In this document: piece by piece, positions 1 to 11,705 of the stretch
How positions within the stretch are numbered: position 1 is the stretch's first letter
Layout: the number at the start of each line of letters is the position of its first letter
Source: Melanocharis versteri
Lineage: Eukaryota; Chordata; Aves; Passeriformes; Melanocharitidae
DNA: 64,000 nucleotides
NCBI GenBank assembly: GCA_013397845.1
Contig: VZTG01006314.1
Coordinates: forward strand, 171,140-235,139
Direction of reading: 5' to 3'
Notes under the pieces: model-generated
What the model saw: only the letters and a program-made list of their open reading frames with translations
Databases searched by the model: none
Told to the model about the DNA's origin: nothing
Program-made: the position numbers and the translations under genes

Positions 1-1896
1 GATTAGCCAAATGCTAAGGCAAAGGGGAACTGTAGATGTACACAGTCATCCCCTCAGTGACATCCAAGCATGTCATATTCTCTTGAATTCTTCCTCTCTA
101 AGAAGAAGCTTTTACCTATTAGAGTTGTGTTCAGAGTTTTGCTAATACTTGTAAATGACAAAAAGCTTATGTCTAACCAGGATCCTTCCCTCAGCTTGGG
201 GGCAGATGCACAAGGCTGGAGAACTCAGAAGTTCAATACGATTGTATTCAATTCCTCTGTGCTCTCCTACAGAAAACTATATGGGATAAAGGTCTAACTG
301 ATCATGATTTTACTGTTTGTATATGAAATGCAAACCCATTGATCCCTCCTTTAAAAGCACATTTATTTCTACCTGACAAAGCTATTCTCTGTACCTGATT
401 GTGAACCAGTCACTCTTTTATGAAAGGCCAGAATTCAGCCTTTGTGACAAGAACTCAGTATTAGTGACATCCCACTAAGCCTTCCCCACTCTCTGTACAG
501 TTTAACCAAGGAAATACAGTACAACTGTGTGAGTGCAACACTAAATCTGGTGCAGGATTAGCTGGGATAAACCAACGGTGTTTGTAAGACTGCCTGGGGG
601 TGACTGGGCTGTCCCTCAGCGCAGGGAGCAGCACAGATGTGCCAGCTGCAAGGGGCAAAAGTTTTCCAATGTAATCAGCTGCAGCTTGTCAGATCGGCTT
701 CAGAGAGAGACAAGCTATGCAGGGTGGGCTGTCATCACGTCCCAGGATAGCTGTGAAGTCACCAGAATGGATCAGCAGAGCAGAAGGCTTCTGCTTGAAG
801 GGGCTGCTTCACCTTTTGTGGCAATGGATCTGTACGTGCTCAGCAACAGGCCACACACATCCTTGGGCACAACCTTGAGCACCACTTACCTCTATAGCAT
901 AAACACTGGAACAAACTGCCTCTTCCCAAGTATCTCAAGCAATTGTTCCATCTTCAGGACAGTTATTTAGTTCAGGGTCTAGAATCTGGTGAAACTCAGT
1001 CTAAAACCTTGAGCTATTGCTGCTGTTTTCCTTAAGCAGAAACGCAATGGCTTTGCAGTGTGACATGTTTATTACAGGCTGTTTTGATGGCCTCCAGTAT
1101 CAGCTGAAATAAAGGTGAGACGCTGGCACTGCTGATCCTCCTGCTCACAGCTGAGTTGAAAACCCAGCAATATTTGCTTCACTAGAGCAGGGCACTGCTT
1201 CGGCTCACTCACAGAGCCATTAGCTGGTACCCCAAGGACACTGAGGCCCTGCCTCCCAAGGGGGTCCAGGACACTGCAGTTACAGGAGTTCTGCCTGGAA
1301 TTGCCTTCCTGCCTTTGCCTGGCTCCTTTACCAACAATCACCCTCTACAACTTACACACACTATGCACAAACTGCTTCCTTAATGCCACAAGACAATGCT
1401 GGAAGCATCAGTTTTACTCCTTAGCAAGTGCTGTACGTCATGCACAAGATCACTGCCACTTTCTGATAATACCATAAACATGGACTTATATAAACCAAAA
1501 TTAGGGATCAGCTGTAACTTACTCACCAAGAGCTATCTGAACAATGCTTTCAGACTCTTACTACATTAATCTGTTTTTATGATCAATTTTGGTTTTATTC
1601 TCTAACCATAACACCAGCATTAAACAGAGAAAACACTGCATCTGAATTATGGGAACAAGGGTATTTGAATTCAGTTCAGAAATTTGCAAATTAATAAAAA
1701 TTATAGCCTCTAAAAACACTATTTAGCATCACAAACATCAGAAAATCTTAGCTTTTCTTTCCTGCTCCCAGCAGAAGAGGGTCCCAAGGCCAGTTACAAG
1801 ATGCAGGAGGCAGCAAGCAGGAGGCTGAGGTCTGGGAGGCATGTTGCGAGTGGTTCTGACTGCCCGAGAACTCATGTAAGACAGAACTGGACATAC
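1..1896 (-). other. PPP1R12B: PPP1R12B intron 12 (start only)
   Basis: The donor is GTATGT. I looked on the minus strand for the next expected coding block, which in this family leads to the RRSYLTPVRDEE region, and did not find it, so exon 13 is beyond the left edge. No repeat or RNA gene is recognised in these 1.9 kb. Confidence 0.75.
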
Positions 1897-2022
1897 CTTT
1901 TCAAGTAGGTGGATACATAGGTAGTGGGTGCACCAGAGTGGGGAGCTTCGTTTCCCTTTTGCTCCTCCCTCCAGGGCTGCCGGGTGTAGGAGCCGCTCCG
2001 CACCAGGTTCACAGCAGATTCT
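1897..2022 (-). CDS. PPP1R12B: PPP1R12B exon 12: serine-rich central region
   Basis: The exon is 126 bp, entering in phase 2 and leaving in phase 2. It encodes ESAVNLVRSGSYTRQPWREE, then QKGNEAPHSGAPTTYVSTYL and K plus part of Arg (fragment residues 470-511). ESAVNLVRSGSYTR and YVSTYLKR are recognisable MYPT2 segments, and the middle part differs from mammals as expected for a disordered region. The acceptor is CTTTAG and the donor GTATGT. It is the last exon in the window. Its 126-bp length with equal phases makes it a possible cassette exon, though nothing here shows that it is skipped. Confidence 0.94.
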
Positions 2023-2454
2023 CTAAAGCAGGACAGAGCACAGACTTTGCTTAGAAAAACCTCTGGAGTCTGTTTTGGCTCCTTTACAGTTTCACAATAC
2101 AGATCCTTCCCTTACACCTATGTGTTTCATTGTTCAGGTGACACAGCTCAGAGAAACACCTGCTCTGGCCTTAAAATCAGCTCCTGCTCTTGCCAGCTCA
2201 CTTCAGAAACACAGATGATGTAATGCTTTGCGTAAAGAGGAACAAGATCCCTTTCAGTCAGAAAACTTGCAAATGAAATTCAGATTGTCCATAAAATTAA
2301 TTTCACATATTAAATAGTGTAATTTAATATTCTCGCTGCTGTCTGTATCAAACAACAAGGTATAAATGGGCAAATATTGGAACTGCAGGGAAGCTTTTAT
2401 TCTTCGAGGTATCCAGGCAAGGACAAAAGCAATTCAGCACAGCAAATCCTTTCA

Positions 2455-2540
2455 TAGAATCATTAGGCTTGGAAAAGCCCTCTAAGATCATTGAGTCCAA
2501 CAATTAACCCAGCACTGCCAGGTCCGCCACAAAATCATGA
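2455..2540 (-). mobile_element. CR1 LINE 3' end fragment
   Basis: CATAGAATCATTAGGCTTGG followed by GAGTCCAACAATTAACCCAG, the reverse complement of a CR1 3' end. Confidence 0.75.
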
Positions 2541-3280
2541 AGCAGAAAACAACAAACAAAATATTTACAGTATCTAAAGCTACTTGACAAGTTATCAAGA
2601 AATTCCTATTAGTCCTATTTATCCTGGTTATCTGAAAACAGGACTCTTTCCCTAATGCTAATGCACACTCTGGCATGGTGCCCTGCTCTCTTCTGGTGCT
2701 GGACAGGACCTGGAGCTTGTAATGCAGCACTAATCCATTCCCCCACCAGCCTGCAATTATTTCTCATTTCCAGTTGTTGTGCCCAGACTGACACTCTCTC
2801 AAGACACCTGGGGGTACCAGAAAGGAAAACCCAGATGTTTTGAAAGGAAAGAATATTGGGAAAAAAATCTGTACTATACAGCATGCCTGGGCACCATCTG
2901 TTCCTGAAGGCCAGTTCTCCTCAGCCAGTCCCCAGCCCGCCCAGCAGAGGACACCTGTCAGCACCCACAGCTGGATGTGCCACTCGATAGCAGCCTCTGC
3001 CAAACCTGCTTGAGCTGATCAACAGACACAAATTGTCTGCAAAACTCTGGATCTCAGAGACTGCCTGACAGTGAACAAGAACACAGTGGGGAGGTTCCAG
3101 CAAAAGATCAGCAAAGAATCTCAAGCTGTGCTGAAATTCTCTCAGGGTGTCATCTGCCATGGCTCCTGCCCAACAATTACAGTTCACAGCCACTGCTCTG
3201 CATGTGCCTTTCCTCCTCTGTTGTGGAAGCAGCTAGAAATGAGGCTGGGGTCAAATTTTACTCCCTCTAGTACAAACTGA

Positions 3281-3610
3281 ATCATAGAATAGCCAGGATT
3301 GGAAGGGACTTTAAAGCTCATCCTGTCCCACCCCCTGCCATGGCTCCAGGAGAGGCACAGGCAGGGACACCTTCCACTAGCTCAGGTTGCTCCAAGCCCC
3401 ATCCAGCCTGGTCTGGAACACTCCCAGGGACGGGGCAGCCACAGCTTCTCTGGGCACCCTGTGCCAGGGCCTCATCACAGCCAAGAATCTCTTCCCAATA
3501 TTCCATCTAACCCTGCCCTTTGGCAGTGGAAAGCCATTCCCCCACTCCAGGACCTTGTCCAAAGTCCCTCTCCAGCTCTCTGGGAGCCCCTTTAGGCACT
3601 GGAAGGCGCC
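3281..3610 (-). mobile_element. CR1 LINE 3' fragment with a 16-bp insertion
   Basis: Reverse-complement CR1 tail from ATCATAGAATAGCCAGGATT to about GGCACTGGAAGGCGCC. CTCCAGGAGAGGCACA is inserted where related copies read CCATGGGCAGGG directly; the same motif occurs in the rearranged copy at 41620-42128. Confidence 0.88.
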
Positions 3611-4149
3611 TGAAGAAGTTGCTTTATAGAGATCAGCTCCTCAAATACATCTGGAAATCTGGATATATACACACCATTTACATCATGGTTCCATCCAGGG
3701 GCATCTACACACCAACTGTAAAAACAGCCCTGCAATGAAACAGTTCCTACATGGGAGAGTTCACAAGCTCAAGTGAATCTCAAGTGACAGAGGTGTGAAC
3801 AGAGGGACTGAAGGTGACTGCTGAGCAAGCTACAAGTACAAGTGCAGGTGGCAGCTACAAAATGAGGCACTTGCATATTAAAGGAAAAAGAATCCATAGA
3901 TCTGGTTGCCCGGATGGAGCCTGTGCCTGTGTGAGTACAGGGGTGGAGGAACCAGTCTGCTGGTTCCTGCTCACTTAAATGAAAACCAACGTACCAGAAC
4001 TTTTACAGACAGAGCTGGCTCTTGATGTTGTGAATTCCTGTGTACTTGAGACTGCTGAGAAAATATACAAAGCATGACTACAGAAAAATTATATTCCAGA
4101 AGTAATATTGACAGGATGGAAGCTGAGCAGTAACTTCAGCCAGTCTCAC

Positions 4150-4232
4150 CTGTTTTCTTTTTCTTCTATATCGCTCGTACTGCTCAGTCTTCTGGGGACT
4201 ATGGTGGCAAGATAACTCTTGTTGTCTCTGTC
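4150..4232 (-). CDS. PPP1R12B: PPP1R12B exon 11: STSDIEEKENR segment
   Basis: The exon is 83 bp, entering in phase 0 and leaving in phase 2 (AG|A). It encodes DRDNKSYLATIVPRRLSSTS followed by DIEEKEN and part of Arg (fragment residues 443-470). The conserved core RRLSSTSDIEEKENR is shared by MYPT1 and MYPT2. The acceptor is CACCAG with a T-rich tract and the donor GTGAGA. The exon lies 753 bp downstream of exon 10, the second shortest intron in the window. Confidence 0.95.
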
Positions 4233-4985
4233 CTGGTGAAGTAAAAGAGGAACTTCAGCTACACATCTCTTACCCTTCCAGCACGCCCAGTGGAAATAAA
4301 TTCATGTTCAGATTTCTTCAATTAAGAAAGCATTCTCCTATCAGCTGGTTTAAGGCAATTCCTTGGGCAACATATACCACAGCATAGAAATATCAGTTCT
4401 GAAAGGGATTTCCTGACGAGCCTGGTAGTGAATAAAAGCATGTTCTAACTTAGAGAATGCCTTGTCCATCTCATAATCAGAGAATGGTCTGGGTTGGAAG
4501 GGATCTTTACTCCACTAGACCAGAGGTCTATCCAAGGTGGCCTTGAACACCTCCAGGGATGAGGCATCTACCCATTGGCAGAAAAGTTACAGTTACTGAA
4601 TACATGGGATGGGATTTACAAATGCAGCTGGTGGACACAGAAGGAATCCATATAAACGACAGGGAAGGAGAATCTTCACTGCAGGTATGTGCTGTTGTCT
4701 GCATTGGACGTTTTCTGGTAGAGAACAGGCTGTGCCAGACTGGCAGCCCCTCTTTAGTGGCAGCCCAGCCCAAACTGTGCAGGAATTAGGCCAAAGGAGC
4801 ACCAAACTCCAGTTCTGGAGAAACAACTGATAGGAGGGAAATATTTTTCAAAAGAGAAAGAAAGTAAGAATGGAAGAGACCCCTGTTTGTTATGGATACA
4901 AACCCCAGCAATAACTCAAAGGGAAAGGAGTTTACACCTGTGGGGAGAAGTGGATACACTAAAACATCCTTGCTGAAAGCCAAAC
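4233..4985 (-). other. PPP1R12B: PPP1R12B intron 10
   Basis: 753 bp with the weak GTTTGG donor and a CACCAG acceptor. A short old CR1 tail occupies 4473-4568; the rest is unremarkable. Confidence 0.88.
4473..4568 (-). mobile_element. Old CR1 LINE 3' end
   Basis: ATAATCAGAGAATGGTCTGG, then TTGGAAGGGAT and CACCTCCAGGGATGAGGCAT. Confidence 0.75.
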
Positions 4986-5183
4986 CTTTTCCTTGTTGTC
5001 CAACAGTGCAGATATCCGAGGGCTGGACGAGGAGCGATAGATAGAAGTTGTTTTATCCCTCTGTGCCTCACGAGTGGCAGCAACCTCACTCAACATGTTG
5101 TGGCTGCCAGTCTTCCTCAGGCCCAGCCGCCACGATGAAGGTGACTCATCCTTCTGCTCGTCTGACTTGCTGAGCCAACTGAA
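4986..5183 (-). CDS. PPP1R12B: PPP1R12B exon 10: conserved WRLGLRKTGS phospho-region
   Basis: The exon is 198 bp (66 codons), phase 0-0. It encodes FSWLSKSDEQKDESPSSWRL, then GLRKTGSHNMLSEVAATREA and, further on, SIYRSSSSPRISALLDNKEK (fragment residues 377-442). LRKTGS and RSSSSPR correspond to MYPT1 sites that, in established work, are phosphorylated by NUAK kinases and bind 14-3-3; their use in MYPT2 is inferred. The acceptor is CCACAG. The donor is GTTTGG, the weakest in the gene. Reading through it adds VWLSARMF before a stop, so retention would truncate the protein. Confidence 0.96.
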
Positions 5184-5619
5184 CTGTGGAGGAGAAACAG
5201 GGACATTTGGAAAAAGGAAGAACACTGCAAGGCACACTCTAAGCTCAGAAAGTGTTTCAAAAAGCTCCAGTTTTTGCTGGGCTACACGTGTAAGATAGAG
5301 TGACTTCTATTTCCTGCTTCACTTTAATTACGGGACAGAGCTCAATGTGAACACACAGGGATGCAAACTGCTGTAGTGCCTCATCCCCAAGGACAGAGGA
5401 TGAAAGGAATCTTCTGTCACTGTGAAGGTCTTTGCCTACACAATGCCCTCCTCCAGCTTTGAGGAAAGAATATAAAAAACAATGAGGCTTTTATTATCAC
5501 CCATTAGGAAGGGGGAATTATTCCATAAAGGCAGAAAACCAAAAACAAGTACTCAGGTCTTACGGAACTAGCTGCAAATAAACCCCTCACACCAGTGGAG
5601 TCCAAGAAAAGCCACTGAG

Positions 5620-6030
5620 ATCATCAGGGAGCTGTAGCCAACAACACTGTAAAGGAAGAGTCTGAGGAAACCTGAATTGCTTAGCGTGGAAAAGAGAAGG
5701 CAAAGACAGGATTTAGTTGCTCTGCTACTTGGGGGTGGCTTTACAGAGGACATGGAACCAGACTTCTCTACAGTCTATAGTGAAAGGAGGAGAACAGACA
5801 AGTTTCCACATGGGAAATTGCAGCTGACATGGAGACATAACTCCTGGCAGGAGCGAAGCTGCACTGGGACAGGGAGTAAGGGAGTTGAGCATCTCCATCC
5901 TCAGAGACCTTTTAATACTCAGCTGAGCTCAGGAAGGTCAAAGCAACATGCTGCTTTGATCCTGCTTTGAGCAGGATGTTGGACTTCTGCCTCGCAGAGG
6001 CCCCTTCCATGGGCAAGTAACTGTGCATAC
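5620..6030 (+). mobile_element. Strongly diverged CR1 LINE 3' part
   Basis: Segments such as GGAAAAGAGAAGGCAAAGAC near 5690 and TTTGAGCAGGATGTTGGACT near 5965, followed by AGAGGCCCCTTCCA, line up in order with a CR1 3' region. Confidence 0.65.
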
Positions 6031-6499
6031 CACAGAATGGGCCTTCATGCTTTTTGTTACATGAGGCACTTCTGACCTGCATGTATTAGTCCTTAAATAC
6101 ACAACTGTTTCAATGTACAACTGCTTCAACGTACAACTTTAGCTACAGTTATCAAGTCTTACAAAAGGCTGCCCACTGCCATTCAAGAATAGAGCCTGAG
6201 CATCATAAGAGACACCTGTACAGGGCTAAGCACCAAGCTGTACAGGAAATAAAGCAAACACATTATTAGGAATTATTGGAAAAGTACAGAATACAAAACA
6301 CACAACCACTGGGGCTCTGTGTTACTGCAGGGTACAATCACACCTTTGGTACCCCACACAGCTCAGCTCCAGGGCTCAGCAGCAGTTGAAAAGAAGGGAA
6401 GAGTTCAGGGAAAGGCAGCAAGAATGAATACAGCAAGAGAGGTTTCGCATGAGCAGATATTCAGTACATCAGTAGTCTCCAGGCTGAGATATGACCAAG

Positions 6500-6740
6500 G
6501 TACGTGAAACCCTCAGAGGCACACAGAAGGGTGAATAAGGAACAATTATTCCTTGGTCCTTCCCATAAAGGAACAAGGGGCAGCAAACAAACCCAGCACG
6601 TGGTAGGTTAATGGGACAGGGAGCTTTGTAGAGTTTTAAACTAAGCTGAAGGACTCTACCACTGGACATTAGAGGATCCCAATCAAAAAGTGACCGCATA
6701 GAGGAAAAGTCCAACAGGGGCTACTGAAGACAAAAAACAC
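6500..6740 (+). mobile_element. Possible ancient L3/CR1-type fragment
   Basis: GGAACAAGGGGCAGC followed at the right distance by TTAAACTAAGCTGAAGGACT and CCACTGGACATTAGAGGATC resembles the 3' region of old amniote CR1/L3. Weak match. Confidence 0.4.
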
Positions 6741-8269
6741 ACCAAGCTCAGCAATTCCCTGAAATGCCAATTGCTGGAATGTGGGAGGGAATTCCTGCAA
6801 GATTCTGTGTTCTCTAGTATCTTCTGATGGTCACTGTCAGGTAGAACACTGGGCAGACAAGGCTTTTGATCAAAGCTGATCTAAGCGTTATTATACCATA
6901 TTCTCTCTGACACAAACTGACACTATTCAGAATAAATGGAGCAACTGGGGAGCTCTGCCCTCACACTCACTGTCTGAAGACTGCCAAGCTAAAATTATCC
7001 CTGCAGTATTTGAGCAATGTTTTCAGCTCATGTCATTTCAATGCAGATGCAAAGAGTTAATCTGTACTCCACCATTTCCAGCACTGCCAGCCTACTGAGC
7101 TACACAGCTCTAACATTTTCGTGTAGTTTTGATGCTTTCCTCAGAGAAAGCTCAAAACCACAGCAAAAGCTGCAGTCCGTAAATTCTGAACAACATAGGA
7201 ACAGCACATACTAATAACTCCCCTAATAGAAGGCAACACAATCTAAAGCCCAGTCTGTCAAAGAGAATTACAGAAAAATCAAACACGTGAGAGAAGATAA
7301 AGAAGCTGATATTAAGTGACTGAGGTCAAATCACTAATTGCTCTGCTCACAGGCCAGCTTCTACATCCTAACACCCTTATCCTGCGTTAAACAGCTCAAA
7401 GCAGTGAGACCAAACCTCTGCAGCTGGGAAAAGGTTAACTGAAGTGCTCACACTTCCCAGCATCCTTCTACCTCTAATAGTTCCCCTGCTAAGCCAGCCT
7501 GAGCTGAACAACACCCAGAGGAGCTCTGTTCCATTTGATCTTCGTTACACTCAGTTGCATGTGAAAAATAAAAAATTGTGACTGAACAAGAAACACTTCC
7601 CTCTGACAAGCACTGAGTAATTCAGCCCTGGGCCAGGTGTCTGTGTTGTTTTCTCCGTAGTCTGGTGCAAAAAGAAAGCAGCAGCACATAACATTAGTCC
7701 TGTGCAGAGCAGAGTCTCCTGGTGCCATCTAGCTGAGTGATCTGAGAGCTGGAGGATTCTCTTAAGATTTCAGTGACCACTTCACCTTTCAAAGCTTTTA
7801 TAGCCCAGCTGGCCAGCCACATGCAACCTATCGTCTGCTTGCTGGGCTGTAACATCACACCACCGACTCAATTGGCTTTGGCAAGCGAGAGGCACTTTGG
7901 ATGATGGTGCCAAACTCACCACTGATACACGAGCAGGAATCAACTCTGGTGACAGATCTGCTGGGAAGACATTGGCACCAGCCCCCTCAGAACTGACAGC
8001 ACACAGAGCATGTGCGGTAGGCTGGGTTTCTTCACCACAATTTGCTTTGGACAGTCAGAGATTCAAGAGGAACTGTATTGTACCAACGCCTTCCTTGGAG
8101 GCAGCCCTACACTGCTGTTAACACACATCTTTATCAGAATTTCATACTACCAAGCTTTTCTAAATTCAAGTTTTAAAGTCCTCTGAAGATTGGTTTCAGA
8201 GCATCCATCTCTAAGTAACACCTGCTTCTGAGCACTGCTGGAGTCCCCATTGATTCCAAATTCACTTAC

Positions 8270-8379
8270 TCTTCTGGCAGATGCAGTGAAGGAGTTGGGC
8301 TCGGGTGGTGGCATTTGCTCAGTGATGCTGGGCCTGGATTCACGGCTGGAGTGGTTGGCAAAGGGCTCTTCCTTTCTCT
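8270..8379 (-). CDS. PPP1R12B: PPP1R12B exon 9: Ser/Pro-rich linker
   Basis: The exon is 110 bp, entering in phase 1 and leaving in phase 0. It encodes RKEEPFANHSSRESRPSITE followed by QMPPPEPNSFTASARR (fragment residues 340-376). SITEQ and the Pro-rich stretch correspond to the MYPT2 segment just before the conserved WRLGLRKTGS region. The acceptor is TTGTAG with a poor pyrimidine tract; an AG two bases further in would break the frame, so 8379 is chosen. The donor is GTAAGT. This is one of the least conserved exons, but its position, phase and both ends fit. Confidence 0.94.
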
Positions 8380-9524
8380 CTACAATTTTAAACAAGAAGA
8401 GAAACCAAATGTTTCAGTATTGCACTTCCAAGGCCCTTTACACAGAGTGTGGTCTGCACTCCAGTTCAGTGCTGTGCGACCTCAGTCTCCTTGGATCACA
8501 GAGATGTCAGTGCCTTCTGCACTGTCAGATATAAGGGCTTTCTGCAAGGAGCTTCCCACTTCCTAAAGAATAGGATGGATACATTTGCCAGGCAAAGCTT
8601 TTGAACTTGATCCTCACACACAAGCAAAATCTTTGCAGGAAGCACCATAAAGAGGACACACAGGTTTTTTGTTTTTAACAATTTTGTTTTCTGTCTGGGA
8701 ATTTCTTCCCTGGTAAATCTTGAGATGAAAAGGAGCACATGCTGTTCCTGCTGTAGCATGAATGTGGTACAGCCCACAGCCCTGAGTGCCCAGTGCTGGG
8801 TTTCACTGCACAGCTCTCTGCACTTGCTTGTGCTGCTGGGCAGAATTTCTGGTCTTCTGCAGCAAAATCTATTTTTCTACAGGAAGCCAGGACTGTTGCC
8901 CAACAAAAGCCCTTACTTGGGCTCCAAGCAAGCTAAGCAACCCTTGTCCAAGCTCACAGCTGGCTCCCTGCTTGTTAGATAAGTGCAGCTGTCCAGTATC
9001 ACATTTATTTTTCGTATCTATGCATGTGCTTGACAGAAGAACATCCACCAGACAATACCAGGGGGAGAGTAAGCAGAAAGTGTGACTCAGGCAATAGGTT
9101 CACTTGACAGGAGAGCACAGGCTGGAGACAGACTATTCACCATAAACCCAGGCACATGGAACCTGCCTGAGAAACGATGTACCTACACCCACCAACCAAA
9201 GCTTTCCGTGTAGCTGTGAGTGCTCACACAGTCATGGCTTAGAAAAAATAATTTTAAGCATAAGCACCCAAACAGTCCGAGCAAATATCGTATGTGCAGG
9301 GAATAAAAATCTGCTGTTACACATTTGGAGTAGTTTGGGATGGAGCATCTGGGAGGATGGCACCTTGGAGCATGAAGATCAATCTCTCCGTAACAAATAT
9401 TCTCAGTACTAGAAAAAAAAGGATTCAAAGGACACAGAAAACAGAAAAGAGCAATCCAATAGAAGCATTTTTAAATAACAGGAAGTTAGCAGGACTGACA
9501 GAGCCTGAACTAAAGAGACAAAGA

Positions 9525-9790
9525 CAGAATCATGGAATCTCCTGAGTTTAAAGGGACCCACAGGGATCATCCAGTCCAACTCCTGGCCCTGCCCAGGACA
9601 CCCCAACAATCCCACCCTGTGCATCCCTGGGAGCAGTGTCCAAACGCTCCTGGAGCTCTGGCAGCCTTGGGGCTGTGACCATTCCCTGGGGAGCCTGTTC
9701 AGAGCCCCAGCACCCTGTGGGGGAAGAACATTTCCCTGATATCCAATCTAAACCTCCCCTGACACAGCTCCAGCTGTTCCCTTGGGTCTG
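9525..9790 (-). mobile_element. CR1 LINE 3' fragment
   Basis: Starts CAGAATCATGGAATCTCCTG and contains CATCCAGTCCAACTCCTGGC and CCTTGGGGCTGTGACCATTC; same subfamily as 17351, 38768 and 44222. Confidence 0.9.
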
Positions 9791-11112
9791 CACGAGAATG
9801 GATTTTCAGCCCCGTTTCCCTCTCTGTGAAGCAGCAGATATCAGCTCTGGAGCTGAACCCTTGGGTGCACTTTTACCCACCCCTGGGGAAGGGGCAATAG
9901 ATTCCCCATTTCTTCTTGCAGGCCTGGCCTGCCATACCTGCCATGGCATCCAAGCCCATGGAAATGCCCACGGACAAGGAAGGACACGCTGCCATTTGCT
10001 TGTTGTTGCGACTGAGGCCTGTAAAACACAGGGCACTGCAGGAAGGGAAGGCTGCAGCAGCTCTCCAGGCTGGTCTGGGTGGGCACTGGGAGCTCATTCT
10101 GGAAGTTTATAGCATACAGGTCAGCTTCTAAGGTCAAGCCCAATTAGAAGGGCACAGGCTAAAGTGGTAATGACAGGTTGGGAAGGACTGACTGTGAGCA
10201 GTGTGACTGGGAGCAATTGACTGCAGAAGAGGGACAGGCCGAGGGACTCTGTGCTGGCAGCACAAGGGATGGCATGGCCACTGGCAGCGTTGGCTTTGGG
10301 CAGGATTCCACATTTTATTCTATCAAAATTTCAGCAATAAACATTATGAATTCCACACAAGATAAACTGGTGAGCATTAGTTCAATCTCCTCAAAACAAA
10401 TTTGGTAAGAGTTAAAATTTAGGTTTCTAATTCCTTTTTCTAAGGGTTTTTGGATAAGAGTTTTTGTTTGGTTGGTTTTTAAACAAAACAACACTAAGAG
10501 CTTCCACGGCCTGCTTTAATTCCCAGTAATTACATATTGTAATAGTTCCCAGCACAGATAATCACCATAGAATTTTATACTGATCTTTCTCTTGTTTACA
10601 AGAGGTCAATGCTAAATTATTTGTCCTCAAAATGCATAAAGTGACGTTAATACCCTTAGCTTCCTTTGTTTGAAGAACACAAATTTCTTACAGATTATAA
10701 AAAACATACTACTCTGAAACCTTCCAACAATTTCACTGCTTCCCTCATCCAATTTCTTCCTCCCAGTCTCTGCAAATTCAACAAATTAATCGCAACCTGA
10801 GACTCTTCAAACATACCTCAAAATACACTTGTGTGTTACGCTGCCAGCTCCTACATGTGCTGCTTCATGCTCAGCTACCAAAGGGGTTGGAATTTTTAGG
10901 TTTAAAAAGATCACTCAGATTTTTTTTTTCATCTAGACTTTGAACACTTTAGAACAACAGTCATAATCTATGTGTCCAGCACTGTTCAGAATGATAAAGG
11001 TATGGGAATATTAAAGAAAATTAAGAGGAATAAGGGGATAATAAGCATGTTTTCATACCCATGCCTCCTGTACCATCCAAGCCTGTAAAATGTTGAGCAG
11101 ATAAACACAAAA

Positions 11113-11705
11113 CCACAGAATCACAGATTGGTTTGGACTGGAAGGAACCTTAAAGCCCATCTCATTCCACCCCCCTGCCATGGGCAGGGACACCTTCCAT
11201 CTTCCTAGCCCAGGTTGCACCAAGCTCCATCCAGCCTGGCCTTGGACACTTCCACAAATGGGGCAGCCACAGCTTCTCTGGGCAACCTGTGCCAGGGCCT
11301 CATCACCCTCACAGGGAGGAATTTTTTCCTAATAGCCTATCTAAACCTACCCTGTCAGTTTGAAGCCATTCCCCTTTGTCCTGTCACTCCAGGCCCTTGT
11401 AAACAGTCTCTCTTCAACTTCCTTGCAGGCTCCCTTCAGGTCCTGGGAGGCCCCAGCACGGTCACCCCAAAGCTTCTCTTCTCCAAGCTGAGCAATCCCA
11501 ATTCTCCCTTCCTCACAACAGAGCTGCTCCATCCCTCTGATCATCCTGGTGCCTCCTCTGGACTCACTCCAGCAGCTCCACGTCCTTCCTCTGCTGGAAC
11601 CCCATGGCTGGAGGCAGCTCTGCAGGTGGGGTCTCACCTGAGCAGGGCACAGGGGCACATTCCCCCCCTCCCCTGCTGCCCATGCTGGGGGATCAGCCCA
11701 GGAAT
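11113..11705 (-). mobile_element. CR1 LINE 3' fragment (about 590 bp)
   Basis: CCACAGAATCACAGATTGGT through GCCCATGCTGGGGGATCAGC. One of the longest CR1 tails in the window. The 190-codon open frame across it is not a gene. Confidence 0.92.

Larger units (their letters stand above)
2023..4149 (-). other. PPP1R12B: PPP1R12B intron 11
   Basis: GTGAGA donor and CTTTAG acceptor. It carries CR1 tails at 2455-2540 and 3281-3610, both sense to the gene. The stretches 2030-2450, 2545-3275 and 3615-4145 show nothing recognisable. Confidence 0.88.
5184..8269 (-). other. PPP1R12B: PPP1R12B intron 9
   Basis: GTAAGT donor and CCACAG acceptor. It contains two old, strongly diverged plus-strand CR1-type fragments (5620-6030 and 6500-6740). 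The stretches 5190-5615 and 6745-8265 are otherwise featureless. Confidence 0.88.

Noticed and set aside
1072..1341. 89-codon minus-strand frame as a possible extra exon
   Set aside because: Sequence does not resemble any MYPT segment, and no acceptor-donor pair gives the required phase with a plausible match.
1..1896. Search for PPP1R12B exon 13 (region leading to RRSYLTPVRDEE)
   Set aside because: No matching coding block with a suitable acceptor was seen on the minus strand; the exon is presumably beyond the left edge.
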